From Muscardinus avellanarius (taxonomy: Eukaryota > Chordata > Mammalia > Rodentia > Gliridae), in contig OY726565.1 in NCBI GenBank assembly GCA_963383645.1, forward strand, positions 26,870,966-26,934,965: a stretch of DNA of 64,000 bases. Reading direction: 5' to 3'. Shown in pieces: positions 23,735 through 34,940 of this stretch (positions within the stretch are counted from its first letter, which is position 1; each line of letters opens with the position of its first letter). Made by a program: the position numbers and the translations under genes. The notes beneath the pieces were generated by a model, which worked only from the letters and a program-made list of their open reading frames with translations, was not told the DNA's origin and did not search any database.

Positions 23735-23790
23735 TTTTTAGTAGTATTGAACCTAGAGGCATTCTGCCTCTGAGCAACATTCCCAACTTC
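23735..23790 (-). mobile_element. B1-dID fragment (ID-like half)
   Basis: attgaacctagaggcattct then ctctgagcaacattcccaac is the antisense ID-like half only. Confidence 0.65.
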
Positions 23791-23797
23791 TTCCTTC

Positions 23798-23859
<62 letters not shown>

Positions 23860-23872
23860 GTCTTTTTCTTTC
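23791..23872. repeat. (CTTT)n microsatellite
   Basis: About 18 TTTC units lie between two reversed SINE segments and are probably the expanded tail of the right-hand one. Confidence 0.93.
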
Positions 23873-24150
23873 TTTGCTGGGGGCTGAACCCAGGGGCATT
23901 CTATCCTTGAGCTACATTTCCAACCCCTTCTTATTTATTTGCTTATTATTTGATACTGAAAATTAGACACAAGAAAACTCTACCTCAAGCTACACCCCTA
24001 GTTCTCTTTAAATTTTTTTTATTTGAAACAAGGTCTTGCTAGGTTGCTGAGAGTCTCACTACTTTGTTGAGGTTGTCCTTGAACCTGTGATTCTTGATGT
24101 CTCAGTCTCTTAAGTACTAGGATTACAGGTGTATACCACCATGTCAAACA
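23873..24150 (-). mobile_element. B1-dID SINE, diverged, with repeated linker
   Basis: Contains two ID-like stretches (cccaggggcattctatcc and ctacctcaagctacacccc) and one B1-like half ending near ataccaccatgtcaa. Either a SINE pair or an internal duplication. Confidence 0.7.
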
Positions 24151-24640
24151 TCACAGTGTCCTGTAAATATTTCTCTTACTAGTTTTAAAGGCTTCTACCC
24201 TCAAGGACATAGTTCACCTTTGTTTTTGTTTTATTGGGTAAAACAAGTCATGCCACCCTTTCATTCAATTGGGTGGGGAAATTCAAGGAGAACCCAGCCA
24301 GCACTAATATCTGCCACAGACCATCTGTTGGCTAGCACACATTCAGTTCTCTTTTCTCCCTACCCAATATGCATGCTCATTGCCTCCCTTAGGTAGAAAA
24401 CACTTAGGTACCATCATCCACTGACACCTACAGGTAGGTCCATGTGTTTCCTCCTGACACAGAGGACTATGAGCTATCAAGACAAGTTACTTATCCCTTA
24501 TAAACCCAAAATACAACAGCAGAGAAAGAATAGCATAACTAAATACTTCCAGAAATAGGAAGAAAGGGTGATATAAAGTAGTCATGAATTCACAGAACAG
24601 TAAGAACATGTCGGCTGGATGGGATGGTGCTTGTGTTATG
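24151..24640. other. unique sequence
   Basis: Nothing recognised. Confidence 0.4.
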
Positions 24641-25320
24641 GTAAATAATGCTTAACTTGGCCCAAATTCCTCAGCCTGGGAGCATTGAGCAGCTTTCCAA
24701 CTTTTGCCAAAAGAAGAATGGGAGCCCTGGGCTTATTTAAAGTCTCAGTCACTTCTTCAGTCAAGGATTGCTCCTTCTTTGCTAGGATATCTTTTAAAAA
24801 GATATATGAGGTTCTCTGATGGTTATTGCCTGTTTGCCCATCAAATACATTCCCTTTTCCACAGTATTCTCTCAGCTCCGGGGCTGACCTCTATGGACTG
24901 CCTTACCTGGCTTACATCACCACTGGATTCTGGTTGATTTAGTTGAATTTAGTTGACTTGACTGAATGGGAGGAGTGAAGGTAGAATATAAGGGAGAAAC
25001 GTGATAGTATTGTGCCTCTCCTGAAACTCCCTCCCTTAAGCTCGCCATGACCTGCCCCACCGTGGCTTTGCTCTGAGCTCCAGGCTCCAGTCCAGGGCTC
25101 GATTCTACAGATCAGCCTTCCCCAGCATCCTGCAATTCCATGCTGTCCCTCTGTCCTCAGGCCTAGGGTGGCAAAGGCATCCTATGCTGCTCACTCTTCA
25201 ATGCCTCATTGTCCCTAATTGGCACCTTAACTTTGACATGCTTCTGTAAACTGCCTCTTTATTAAGCTCTCTTCAGTTAAATAATTTGTGTGTGCCATCT
25301 GCTTCCTGCCAAGCTTATAA
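24641..25320 (+). mobile_element. possible ancient LTR-type repeat
   Basis: The right part (ctctttattaagctctcttc, then gtgtgtgccatctgcttcct) resembles the 3' end of a common ancient mammalian interspersed repeat. The left part is not recognised, so the extent is a guess. Confidence 0.35.
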
Positions 25321-25407
25321 GGCTTCTCATAGATTTGATTCAAATAGCTGGATGTGTCAGTGGCAGACAAAAATTCTTTCTTTATATATTCCTTTCTCTC
25401 TTTTTTC

Positions 25408-25620
25408 TTTTTTGTGGTATTGGGGATTGAACCTAATGTCATTCTACCTCTGATCTGAACCCCCATCCCTTTTTTTATTTTTAATTTTTCATTTTGAAAA
25501 AGAGTCTCATTAAGTTTCTAAGGGTCTCACTAAGTTGCTCAGGTTGGCCTTGAACCTGAAATCCTCTTGTCTCAGCCTCTCAAATACTGGGATTATAGGT
25601 ATATACCACCATGCCTGGCT
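25408..25620 (-). mobile_element. B1-dID SINE
   Basis: Reversed copy from gtggtattggggattgaacc to ccaccatgcctggct. Confidence 0.87.
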
Positions 25621-25744
25621 TTCACACATTTCTTATTCCTTTTTCTTTTTCTTGACTTAATTGCGAAAACTGAGGTCTAAGCTATCTGGTGTAATTGAAA
25701 ATACTTACTGGTTTTTGTTGAAATACCCTATTCCATTCAGCCAT

Positions 25745-25969
25745 TCCCTTTGTATTAGTTTTTCAGCGGTGCCATAACAACATATCTCAGACTGGTACTG
25801 TAAACAACAGAAATTTATTTGCTTACAGCTCTGGTGGCTGAAGATCTAAGAGCAAGGTTTTAACAATTTTAGTTTCACCTGAGTCCTCTCTCCTTGGCTT
25901 GTTGAGAGCTATCATTCCTGTCACATGACCCTTTCTCTATTTAGGAATCTGATGTCTTAGAGTTCTCCA
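25745..25969 (-). mobile_element. ancient LTR-type repeat, one end (antisense)
   Basis: ttgtattagtttttcagcgg, then caacagaaatttatttgct and cttacagctctggtgg, follow the reverse of a widespread MaLR-like consensus. The other end reappears at 27143-27330 after nested insertions. Confidence 0.6.
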
Positions 25970-26493
25970 GAGAAACAGAAACAATAAGAGATATGTTTGT
26001 CTATCTATATATTTACCTACCTCTCTACTACCTACTTTCTATCTATCTGCCTGCTTATCTATCTACTGCCTACCTACCTCTCATCTTCCTACCTAACACT
26101 TTATTTTCTATTATCTATCATCTTACCTAAATATCATCTATCTACCTACCCACTTATCATCTATCATCATAGGAAATGAGCTCATATGATTTTGGAGGCT
26201 GATAAGTCCTACTCTCTGCCATTGACAAGCTGCAGACCTGGTAATGCTAGTGATATAATTCAGTGAAAAGGCCTGTGAGCCAGGGGAGCTGAGGATGTAA
26301 ATCGCAGGCTCAGGACTCAGGCCCTCAGTGGACTAGACGATGCCCACCTTCACCAGGGAGGGCAGTCAACTTTGTTAAGCTCACTGATTCAAGGTCAATC
26401 TCATTCAGAAATCTCCTCACACATCCAGAAACAACATTTAATAATGGCACCTCATGGGCCACTCAAGTCCACACATAAAATTAACCATCATAT
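25970..26493 (-). mobile_element. MLT1-like MaLR LTR, nested
   Basis: Opens ttagagttctccagagaaac and closes cacataaaattaaccatca, both diagnostic of antisense MLT1. The centre includes a decayed TCTA/CTAC tract. It interrupts another LTR-type element and is itself interrupted at its end by SINEs. Confidence 0.75.
25998..26170. repeat. imperfect (CTAT/CTAC)n tract
   Basis: A degenerate tetranucleotide array inside the MLT1-like LTR. It creates a 60-codon Tyr/Leu/Ser-rich frame that is not a gene. Confidence 0.8.
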
Positions 26494-26699
26494 AGCCAGA
26501 CATGGTGGCACACACTTGTAATCTCAGCATTCAGGAGGCTGAAACCAGAGGATCGTGGTTTGCAGACAGCCTCAGCTATTGAGCAAGGTCCTTCACAACT
26601 CAGTGAGACCCTGTTTCAAATTAAAGAATAAAAAAACTAGGGCAGGGAGTATAGCTCGGAGGTCAAATGCTCCCGGGTTCCATCCCCAGACCCGCAAAA
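26494..26699 (+). mobile_element. B1-dID SINE
   Basis: Forward copy from agccagacatggtggcac to gttccatccccagacccg. It is the outer left member of a cluster flanked by aaaattaaccatcatat at 26477-26493 and 27126-27142. Confidence 0.87.
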
Positions 26700-26701
26700 A
26701 A

Positions 26702-26738
<37 letters not shown>

Positions 26739-26741
26739 ATA
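26700..26741. repeat. (AAAT)n microsatellite
   Basis: Ten AAAT units between two forward SINEs, derived from the tail of the first. Confidence 0.93.
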
Positions 26742-26747
26742 GGCTGG

Positions 26748-26935
26748 GCCTAGCGTGGTGGTGCATACTTGTAATCCCTGTGCTTGGGAGGCGGAGACAG
26801 GAGGATAGCGCAGGTTCAAAGCCAGCTGTGCTGGCTTAAGAGACCCTGTTTCCAAATAAAAATAATATAAAATAGGTCTGGGAGTATATCCTGGAGGTAG
26901 AAGGGCTTCCAGGAACCCCAGTACCACAAAAATAA
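26748..26935 (+). mobile_element. B1-dID SINE, young subfamily
   Basis: Forward copy with gtgctggcttaagagaccct and gggcttccaggaaccccag, inserted into the A-rich tail region of the neighbouring SINE. Confidence 0.9.
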
Positions 26936-26969
26936 ATAAATAAAAATAAAAATAATAAAAAGACTAACA

Positions 26970-27125
26970 AATAGGATGGGGATGTAGCTCAGAGGTAGAA
27001 TGCCTTTGGGTTCCATCCCCAGTACTGAAAAATAAATAAACAAACAAACAGGACTAAAAAACAGGGCTGGGAGTATAGCTCATAGGTACAATACCCCTGG
27101 GTTTCATCCTCAATACCACCCACAA
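26970..27125 (+). mobile_element. two ID-like SINE halves in tandem
   Basis: ggatggggatgtagctcaga with ccatccccagtact, then gctgggagtatagctcatag with ttcatcctcaataccacc. They are right halves separated from their left halves by nested insertion, or tail duplications. Confidence 0.75.
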
Positions 27126-27142
27126 AAAATTAACCATCATAT

Positions 27143-27330
27143 TTGCTTCTCTCTCTGTCTCTCTGTCTGTCTGTCTCTCTCCTTGTCATATTGGACCAGA
27201 GCCCACTCTAAAATCTTCCGTTTAAATTAGTCAACCCTTTAAAGGATATATTCCCAAACAGAATTACATTCTGGGATACTGAGGCTTGGGGCTTGGAGGG
27301 GGCACAGTTTAGCACATAAACACCCTTGGT
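27143..27330 (-). mobile_element. ancient LTR-type repeat, other end (antisense)
   Basis: ccttgtcatattggaccaga, then acagaattacattctgggat and gggggcacagtttagca, match the far end of the element begun at 25745. A TCTG/TCTC-rich run opens it. Confidence 0.6.
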
Positions 27331-28975
27331 ATGATGTGGGCATATGCCAGTTGGCCTTGGCTTCAAAGCCTTTAATTTTATCTTTTATGTGATGAAGAGA
27401 TGAGATTGCCTTTTCCACTCCAAAGGTTCCCAAATTCCTGGACACTTTCTATTTCCTGTATTTAAAAACTTCCTGAATTGTCTGTGGTCATCTGTTCCTG
27501 TGGTACCCTGCCAAATATAGCCAATTGCAATCTACACATACCATTAACACTGCTTTCCAATGTTTTTCTCTCGAGCTACATTTTCTGCCTTCCATATTAT
27601 TACAAGCAACAGTTTTACCAATTGTTTTGCTACTGAATTTTGTTAGATGACCACTCTAGCCTCAATCACAGTTCACTAAGCATGTGGTACCTGGCCTTTA
27701 GCCCCCGTCATCAACTCCAGACTTACTTGCTATGGTAGTGCTCACATCTAGGTACCTATTTCAGTATTATTCAAGATAGGCTAGGGTTGCTGCAATAAAA
27801 ATACACATTCATTTCTTGCTTATGCTGCATGTCTACCAGTCTATAATGGGTCTCTTAGCCTCTCAGGGACCCAGACTAATGGAGAGTCATTAACTTGGAC
27901 ATTCCTTTGTGTCATGCTAGGGGATGAGAGGGCTACTGCCTTTTAAAATCTCTTCTTAGATATGACACATATCTTTCTATTTTAGTTTATTGACCAAAGT
28001 GAGTCACATGGTTGTTTGTAGGTAGTGTGGCACATAGTTGTTTGACCAGAAAAAGAAACTCCTATGCTTGTGATGAGAACCTAAAACTTTTGGGAATAGC
28101 ATGAATAGTTTATCATATTGCATCAACCCTTAATAATTGGTATTTTGTTTTATAAACTGGAAAAAAAAGGCCTTGAGACTAAAGAACAATTTTAGATCAT
28201 CTGTAGCATCAGCTAGGGGACCATGACATCATTTTTCTTTTCTGGACACTGTGCCACTGTTTTTTTCTTGACACAAAAACACAACCATTACATCCCCAGA
28301 TGCCATAGAATCACATATTTGGCCAAGTGTCAACTGCCAGTTGTGTGTCACTTGGTATTTCCACACCTTTTCTTTCTTACTACTAAAGAAGTTCATAACG
28401 TTGTATAAGAAAAGTCAGATAAAAAAAACTCTCTTACAATTTATTGTCCCTGTGATATGTATGGTATGCATTTCATTCTTTCCAAATGTATTTCAAAGTG
28501 AAGTCATATTTAAATTAGTCATTTCCATAAAGCAAGAAAGATATTTATTGTTATGCATTGCCAAGCAGACTGGCAGATGTCACTAGCAAATGGCAAAAAA
28601 AAAAAGACTTCTATGGCTCATTATTTCTATAAAAACAAACCTTTTTTCAGTTATTTCTGAAATAGAATGTAAATTCAACCATAAATGACAAAATAATACA
28701 GTGGCCATTAAACCTCACTGCAGTGTATCTTTAGAAAGTTTACGAATAAGTAATAATCATGATACCTTGCATTTTAAAAAGGAGGCATAATTTGGGTGCC
28801 AATTAAAGAAGTTTCCAGTCTAAAATAGATGTGTCTGTAATGAGAATCACTAACAATAGGTTAAAAATGGAACCTGCTATGAGGCACACGTGGAAATGTG
28901 TATAAAATTAGATTGTTTTGATTAGGCACAGCTTTTCTCAAAACCTTCTTCAAGAATAAATTATTTTGCTTAAAA
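27331..28975. other. mostly unique; possible ancient repeat at 27780-28050
   Basis: gggttgctgcaataaaaata, then gggacccagactaatggaga and gagtcacatggttgt, look like a decayed ancient repeat of uncertain family. The rest is unassigned. No gene recognised. Confidence 0.4.
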
Positions 28976-29112
28976 TCTTTTCCCTATGATCCACCCTTGT
29001 CTCTGATTCCAAGTGACTTTTTAAAACTACAATTCTAATCTTGTCATTTCCCTACTTAAAATTAGTCTATGTGGAACTAGGCTGCTATTAGGAAAGTGTT
29101 CCGATTAAGACT
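28976..29112 (+). mobile_element. L2-like fragment, left part
   Basis: cttgtcatttccctacttaa resembles the common L2 3' consensus. The continuation seems to lie at 29490-29660. Confidence 0.5.
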
Positions 29113-29134
29113 TGCTGTTGTCCCTATCCCAGTG

Positions 29135-29490
29135 TATTAGTGGTGGTTCTGGTCTGAATATCTGTGCCCCTGACCCTAAATTCATGTTGAAATTTTACCC
29201 CCCCCCCAGGAAATAGTAGAAAAGGTGAGGCCTTTGGGGAGTGATTAGGTCATGGATGAGATGCATTCTCTTATGAAAGAGCCCCAAGGAAGCTATCTGT
29301 TCTTCCACCAAGTGAGACACAGAGAAGGCACCACCTGTGACCTGAAACTGGGCTTTCACCACACACTGAACCTGCCAGTGTGTTCATCTTAGATTTTCCA
29401 GACTCTAGAATGGTGAAAAATAACTTTCTGTGCTTATTCGCTTTTCAGCTTATGCGATTTCATTATAGCAGCCCTAACAGGCTAAGTCAA
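29135..29490 (+). mobile_element. MaLR-like LTR inside L2
   Basis: tctgaatatctgtgcccctg, then gaggcctttggggagtgatt, a ggtcatggatgagatg segment and ttatagcagccctaacaggc follow a well-known ancient mammalian LTR consensus in order. Confidence 0.65.
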
Positions 29491-29660
29491 TGTCCCTCTG
29501 CGTACCCTGGCCGCCCTAGGCATTCAGCAATGGCAGTGTCCAATTCCCTCCTTCACCTTCACCGATCTTTCAAAACTTCACTTGAAGGCTTCCTCTGCTT
29601 GAAAGCCTTCCTTGTTGTTGATTCCTTTAGACTATCTCACTGCTGCATTTCCTATTTCTT
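29491..29660 (+). mobile_element. L2-like fragment, right part
   Basis: ccctccttcaccttcaccga, then cttcacttgaaggcttcctc, matches the L2 3' region. Confidence 0.5.
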
Positions 29661-29730
29661 ATAAGATGGCTAATTTACAAATTTCATCTGTTCCTAGATT
29701 TGGGGAAACAATTGTGTTCTTATAAAAGAA

Positions 29731-29731
29731 G

Positions 29732-29778
<47 letters not shown>
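29731..29778. repeat. (GT)n microsatellite
   Basis: About 24 GT units with one CG interruption. Confidence 0.96.
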
Positions 29779-29780
<2 letters not shown>

Positions 29781-30026
29781 CTGATCTCATTTTCACAAAG
29801 ACTTTAAGGAGAACAGGGTCTTACCCAGGTTAAGACTCATAGTTCTCTTTAGATATAAAAAACAACAGTATTGGATAAAACAACAACATTTCTCTTGTTT
29901 TTAGGTCCAAAAACAACTACATATTTTTCCTCATATGATTTTTAGACTATGGCATTAAATCAAATTATAAAGTATGTAACTCGAAGAGAATAAACTGTAT
30001 TTTTGCTATTTTTAAATATTTTTATA

Positions 30027-30455
30027 GCCAGGCATAGTGGTGCATCCCTGTAATCCCAGTATTTGGCAGCCTGAAATATGAGGATCACAGGTTCAAGGAC
30101 AGTCTCAGCAATGTAGTAGAATTCTTAGCAATCTAATGAAATACTTTAAAAAAAAAACACAAGACAAGACAAAACAAAACAAAAATATCTTATTTTATAG
30201 CTGTGTTAATGCATACCTATAATCCCAGAGACAGGAGTAGTTCAGGTTCGAGGCCAGCATGCAGTAACTTAGTGAGACCCTATTTTGAGAATACCAATAA
30301 AATAGGGCTGGCAGTATAACTCAGAGGTAGAATGCTCCTGGGATCAATACCCAGCACCACCAAACAAAGAAACATATAAACAAACAAACAATAAAAATGT
30401 CTGAGGGTGTAGCTCACAGGTAGAATGCCCCTGAGTTCAATCCCTTGTACAAAAG
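30027..30455 (+). mobile_element. B1-dID SINE split by another SINE
   Basis: The left half is at 30027-30160 and the ID-like right half at about 30398-30455 (gagggtgtagctcacaggta). Confidence 0.75.
30197..30372 (+). mobile_element. B1-dID SINE, nested, internally deleted
   Basis: tagctgtgttaatgcatacc to gatcaatacccagcaccac. Part of the B1 half between aatccca and gagacagg is missing. Confidence 0.75.
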
Positions 30456-30616
30456 AAATTATTTATTTTTTATAAAGGTTTGCCAAGATATTCTACTAAG
30501 GTAGCACATTGTTGGGGTCAAGTTTCTAGAGAAAAAATAAGTTTGTTCTTTGGTATTGTCTTATTTTCCAAAAGAATTTTAGTGGATAACAATTTTTTAA
30601 AAATTACTCTTTTGTA

Positions 30617-30826
30617 GTCTGTGCTGGGTGGAACCCAAGCATTTAATCTCTGAGCTATGCCCCCAGCCTATTTTTTTGTTTGTTTGCTTTTAGTCTTAAT
30701 TTTTAAACAGATCCCACTCAGTTGCTGAGGAGCTTGCTAAATTGCCGAGGCTGGCCTTAAACCTATGATTCTCTAGTTTCAGCTACCCAAGTATTGAGAT
30801 TACAGGCATATGCCACCATGCTCGGC
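30617..30826 (-). mobile_element. B1-dID SINE, diverged
   Basis: Reversed copy from ctgtgctgggtggaaccc to tgccaccatgctcggct. Confidence 0.82.
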
Positions 30827-31660
30827 TTTCCAGATTACTCTTTTTAAATTGTCAACTGGCAGAGCTTATCATCTTTCCTGTCAGACTGCATGTTGAGTGT
30901 TATGTAGAAAGCTCACAAGGTCTCTAGGCTAGGCTTGTTCTGGGATTCACTCTCCGCACAGGGTGGGGAGCAGACACAGATGGAGAGGTGCACCCCAAAC
31001 CTGTGCAGATAGCACAGGAATACTGTTATCATTTAAGTTTATCTGGAGTCTGTAGTGGATTTTCATGGCCAGTGCCATCCTGCACCCTTTCTTGCTTTCT
31101 ACATTTTCCCATTGCTCAAAGGTTACTCACTACTTGTCTGAATTTTTTTATAGTTCTCAATGATTTTCACGAGAGAAATTTACCTTACAAAAAATTGATA
31201 ATCAGTCTTGCCTGGCCTTCCCTTATCTTGTTTTTTCTGCATTTGTACCATGGTTGTCCTATGAGTGTATTTTTAATATTCGGTTCCATACTTGCTCTGA
31301 GTTCTGGTCTTGCAAGCTCTGCCTGCCACTTGCCTTCCTGAGCGCTGACTCGTGGGTTTACTCCATCCTCTGGGATCTGAAACCTCTGTACTTGTGATTC
31401 AATGCCCCTGCCTCACTGGTACGCCTAGTTTGAGCATGCTTTGCTCCTACTACCACTAGACACTGCTAAACTCTCCCACACCTTGTCAGGGACTCTTAAA
31501 GTATTATACTGACTTACTGTGGAATTAATTTAATACTAGGAACTTCATTTAATGTTTATGTTTCTAAGTTTCCCCATTTTACAAATATGACTCTAGATAA
31601 TCCCCAAACTGCCCACATTTGGCTGTGAGGCTCAAGTAATATAAAGCTTGTGAAAGCATT
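30827..31660. other. unique sequence
   Basis: Contains a 117-codon plus-strand frame at 30988-31341 that is hydrophobic in places but has no recognised family. I see no reason to call it a gene. Confidence 0.4.
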
Positions 31661-31664
31661 TCAT

Positions 31665-31751
31665 TTCAGGAGACAGAAATAGTAGGATCATAGGTTCACA
31701 AACAGCGTCAGCAACTTAGCTAGTGAGACTCTATTTCAAAACAAATACTAT

Positions 31752-31786
<35 letters not shown>

Positions 31787-31789
31787 TTA

Positions 31790-31840
<51 letters not shown>

Positions 31841-31892
31841 CATTGGTGTAGCTTGGGCGTAGAATGCCCCTGGGTTCTGTCCCCAGTACCTA
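31665..31892 (+). mobile_element. B1-dID SINE with trinucleotide-expanded linker
   Basis: Partial B1 half (ggagacagaaatagtaggat to tagtgagactctatttcaaa) and ID half (ggtgtagcttgggcgtagaa to tctgtccccagtacc) are separated by about 90 bp of CTA and TTA repeats where the A-rich linker should be. Confidence 0.8.
31750..31841. repeat. (CTA)n(TTA)n compound microsatellite
   Basis: About 13 CTA units followed by about 17 TTA units. Confidence 0.95.
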
Positions 31893-32089
31893 AAAAGCAA
31901 AACAAAACCCATTTCATTAGGTGCAGCATGCTAACCTCATATAAGTGCTAACCTGATTTCTACTGCAATGCTGTTTTCACTGAAACCTCATTCCTTGATG
32001 TCATTGTCTTTATACTTTGTAAGAGATACGCAATTTTAAAAGTATAGACTGCTATTGTGCTGGACAAGTATATCAGCAAGAAAGAAAAA

Positions 32090-32260
32090 AGTAACTTGAT
32101 ATTGACTATATATCATATGCCAAGTACTCTGCTAGGTGTTTATTATATATTCTGCATTCTGCGAAGTAGATTTTATTATCATTGTTGTAGTTACACACAT
32201 AGGGATACACAGAGTAATTTATCCAAGGATAGATGGCAAGTCACAGGACAAGGAAGTATA
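32090..32260 (-). mobile_element. MIR fragment
   Basis: atgccaagtactctgctagg, then agtagattttattatcattg and ggcaagtcacagg, read as antisense MIR. Confidence 0.6.
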
Positions 32261-32404
32261 TCCATATATGTCTAAGTTCAGAGATGTGGTCTTTAGCACA
32301 GGCCTTCCTTAAGATGCTTATATGCTCCATATGGGGTTTGCATTTGAGTCTGGTTTTATCATGCCAATCTGGGTTGGCCCTATGAACTCTCTGGACCATG
32401 TAAT

Positions 32405-32945
32405 CATGGTGCAGTAGTCAGCCTTCTAAGGTAGCTCCCCCTGATCCTCTGCTCCTAGTGTACAACTTCCTCTCGAGTATGGGCTACATTTCATAGCTTG
32501 TGAGTAATTACATTAATGAGATATCACTTCTGAGGTTGGTTTACAAAGGTCTATGACTTCTGTCTTACTGGAATTCTCTTGCTTGCTTCTGCTTGCTCAT
32601 CTTGATAAAACCAGCTGCCATAGTATGAGCTACCCTATTGAAAGGCCCACGTGGTGGAGGCATAATGACTGCCTATGCTCAACAGTGCCAACCATCTGAA
32701 TCCTGTCAACAATTGGCCAGGGAGCTTGGAATTGGGTTTAATCCCAGTTGAACCCTGAGGTAATTGTCAACCCAAATGACTTCTAGATAGTACCTGGTAA
32801 GGGGCCATGAACTGGAGGACCCAGCCAAACCTCATCTGCATTTCCTAGCAACAAAGTTGTGGGAAAATGAATGCTGTTATTTTTTTTTAATATTACATAT
32901 TGGGGTCATTTGTTACACAGCAGTAGATAACTGGCATATAGAGGA
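32405..32945 (+). mobile_element. ancient LTR-type repeat (MaLR-like)
   Basis: In order: ccttctaaggtagctccccc, gttggtttacaaaggtctat, ccagctgccatagtatgagc, gaaaggcccacgtgg, ggggtcatttgttacacagc, agtagataactggcata. This order is that of a common mammalian LTR-type repeat. Confidence 0.6.
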
Positions 32946-33475
32946 GCATTATCAATAGGCATCTGGGGTACAACCATTTTATGGTAAAGTGGAGAAAACA
33001 ATAATATATGTTTCACTGAACTGGGACATAAATTTAGCCAAAGCTCAAGAGAAGTAACTACTATTATTGTAATTTCAGGTGTATCACACAATACTCTTAT
33101 TATTATTAATATTTAGTCACATCTAATACCACAGTAATTTATTTTTTATAAGATATACCAAATAAAAGGAAATATCTGTAACTGCATTGCTTTCTTCAGA
33201 AAATTGGGTTCAGCTGTGGAAGTAAAAAAAAAAATCTATCAGGGAATCTATAAATATTGAAAATATTCCTTTTAAAAGAATGGTTTGATTTTCCCTTGTT
33301 GCAATAAATTAGATGTGATAAGATAGGATATAGAGATAGGGAAACGTCATTTCAGCAAACTCATGATCTTTATTTCTTCTATTCCTTTTGAGAGCTTTTC
33401 TCATGAAGAAACAGTCTCACTCTTCTGGATTTGAAATAAGATTAATAGAACGAAGCCTTAGTGAAGTTTGCCTTG
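32946..33475. other. unique AT-rich sequence
   Basis: Nothing recognised. Confidence 0.4.
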
Positions 33476-33479
33476 TCCT

Positions 33480-33660
33480 GGTTCTACACATTTGATGCTC
33501 ACACAGCCCTGTGAGACAGGGAAGATTTTTATCATTCACAACTTAGAGAGAAGAAGCTTGATGCACAGATGTCCTATGTAACTTGCCCAGGTCAGCGGGC
33601 TGGTGCCCTGGTAGCCCAGTTTTGAATTCAAGTAAGTTCACTGGCTCTTAATTCCCCGGT
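33480..33660 (-). mobile_element. MIR fragment
   Basis: cacagccctgtgagacaggg, then tgtaacttgcccaggtcag and cactggctcttaattcc, follow antisense MIR from core to end. Confidence 0.7.
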
Positions 33661-33808
33661 TCTACTACAGTACTGAGCAATGGAGAGAAGGGGTCCATAG
33701 AAGGTGGTCAGACTTTTAAATCCTAGCCGTTACTTCAATTAATGAAATAAATTATTTCAGCAAGCACTCACCATCTATGCAATTTAAAATTTTCTTGAGT
33801 GTGTTATG

Positions 33809-33967
33809 TTTTTTTTTTGTGTGTGTGGTGGGGTTGGGGGTCCTGGGGGTGGAACCCAGGGGCTTTCTACCTTCGGGCTATACTCCCAGACCTATTTTAT
33901 ACTTTATTTGGAAACAGGGTCTCACTAAGTTGCTGAGCGCCTCACTAAGTAGCTGAGGCTGGCTTTG
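33809..33967 (-). mobile_element. B1-dID SINE, 3' part of a split copy
   Basis: T tract, gggggtggaacccaggggct, linker and gtagctgaggctggctttg, then abrupt replacement by a T homopolymer. The missing B1 start is present 2.08 kb away at 36048-36134, overlapping by 17 bp. The two parts together make one complete SINE. Confidence 0.88.
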
Positions 33968-33979
33968 TTTTTTTTTTAA

Positions 33980-34370
33980 GTGACTCAAACATGAATTTAT
34001 TATCTTGCAGTTCTGGAAATCAGAAGTACAGAATGAAAATGAAACCAAAGTATCAGCAACAGGATTCTTTCTTTCTTTATTTCTGTCTGTCTGTCTGTCT
34101 TCCTCTCTTTCTTTCTCTTTCTTTCTCTTTCTTTCTTGAAGCTCTGTGATTCCAAGAATCTCTTCTTTGCCTCTTCTGGTTTTGTTGGCTACTCCCTGTC
34201 TTATGGCTCTGCCACCCCAATAATTGATTCTGTTGTCATATTGCTTTCTCCTAATTATCTTCTGCCTCTTCTTATAAAGACCATGTGATTATATCAAGCC
34301 TACCTTGATAATTTAGACAAAATCTCCCAATTGCAAGACCTTCATTGAAACCTACCTGAAAGGTACTTTT
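33980..34370 (-). mobile_element. transduced MaLR-like LTR segment with poly(A) signal
   Basis: The plus strand reads tgaatttattatcttgcagt, then gttctggaaatcagaagt and cttataaagaccatgtgatt, the reverse of an ancient LTR-type consensus. A TTTC/TCTG microsatellite (about 34065-34137) sits inside. On the sense (minus) strand AATAAA precedes the poly(A). Confidence 0.6.
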
Positions 34371-34560
34371 TTAAAATTTATTTTTATTGGTGCATTGTAA
34401 TCATACATCACATTAGAATACAAGACTTGGGAGGATATACAAGCACACATCATCCAATTAGCCCTCATCCAGTCCCCATCCCATTCCCTCCCCCTTCCTC
34501 GATCCCATGCTTGTTTGGTGATTAACTTTGATACATATGTTTATGTACCTCCTGCTTTTT
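34371..34560 (-). mobile_element. L1 3' UTR-like fragment
   Basis: On the minus strand the end reads caatgcaccaataaaaataa, preceded by a G-rich tract (complement of cccattccctcccccttcct). This is the typical rodent L1 3' terminus. Confidence 0.7.
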
Positions 34561-34756
34561 ATTTTTTTTTAATTTTTTATTTTTTTTAATTTTTTTGTGC
34601 TACAGCAATTTATTGGAAGATGCCAATGTCTTTAAAATACAAACTTATTTTTTTTCAAAGTATATTTTAGTATGAACTAAGTATAGTATTATTTAACAAT
34701 TGTTAGCTCTTGGAAAGTAAAAAGGCTGCAACCCTCAAGTTAGTGTCCCTCAATTG

Positions 34757-34940
34757 TTTTTTTTTATTTTTTTTATTTTATATTGGTGCAATGTATGCAT
34801 ACATCATAATGGTAAAGAGGCTCCATCCTCCCCTATTCCATACCCTCTGCTTGGTCACCTTAATTGCTTCACTATAGGGCCCTTTCTATAGCTCGACCAC
34901 TTCCTGTTGCCCCTTTCCTCCTAGTTATTGCTGATTAGGG
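34757..34940 (-). mobile_element. second L1-like 3' end with A-rich tail
   Basis: The minus strand ends tgcaccaatataaaataaa and then A-rich. The 3' motif is similar to that at 34380, but the upstream sequence differs. This segment directly follows the VNTR and may be the native 3' end of the VNTR element. Confidence 0.55.

Noticed and set aside
30988..31341. 117-codon frame as a membrane protein
   Set aside because: Hydrophobic stretches arise from T-rich DNA. No recognisable family, splice sites or conserved context could be supported.
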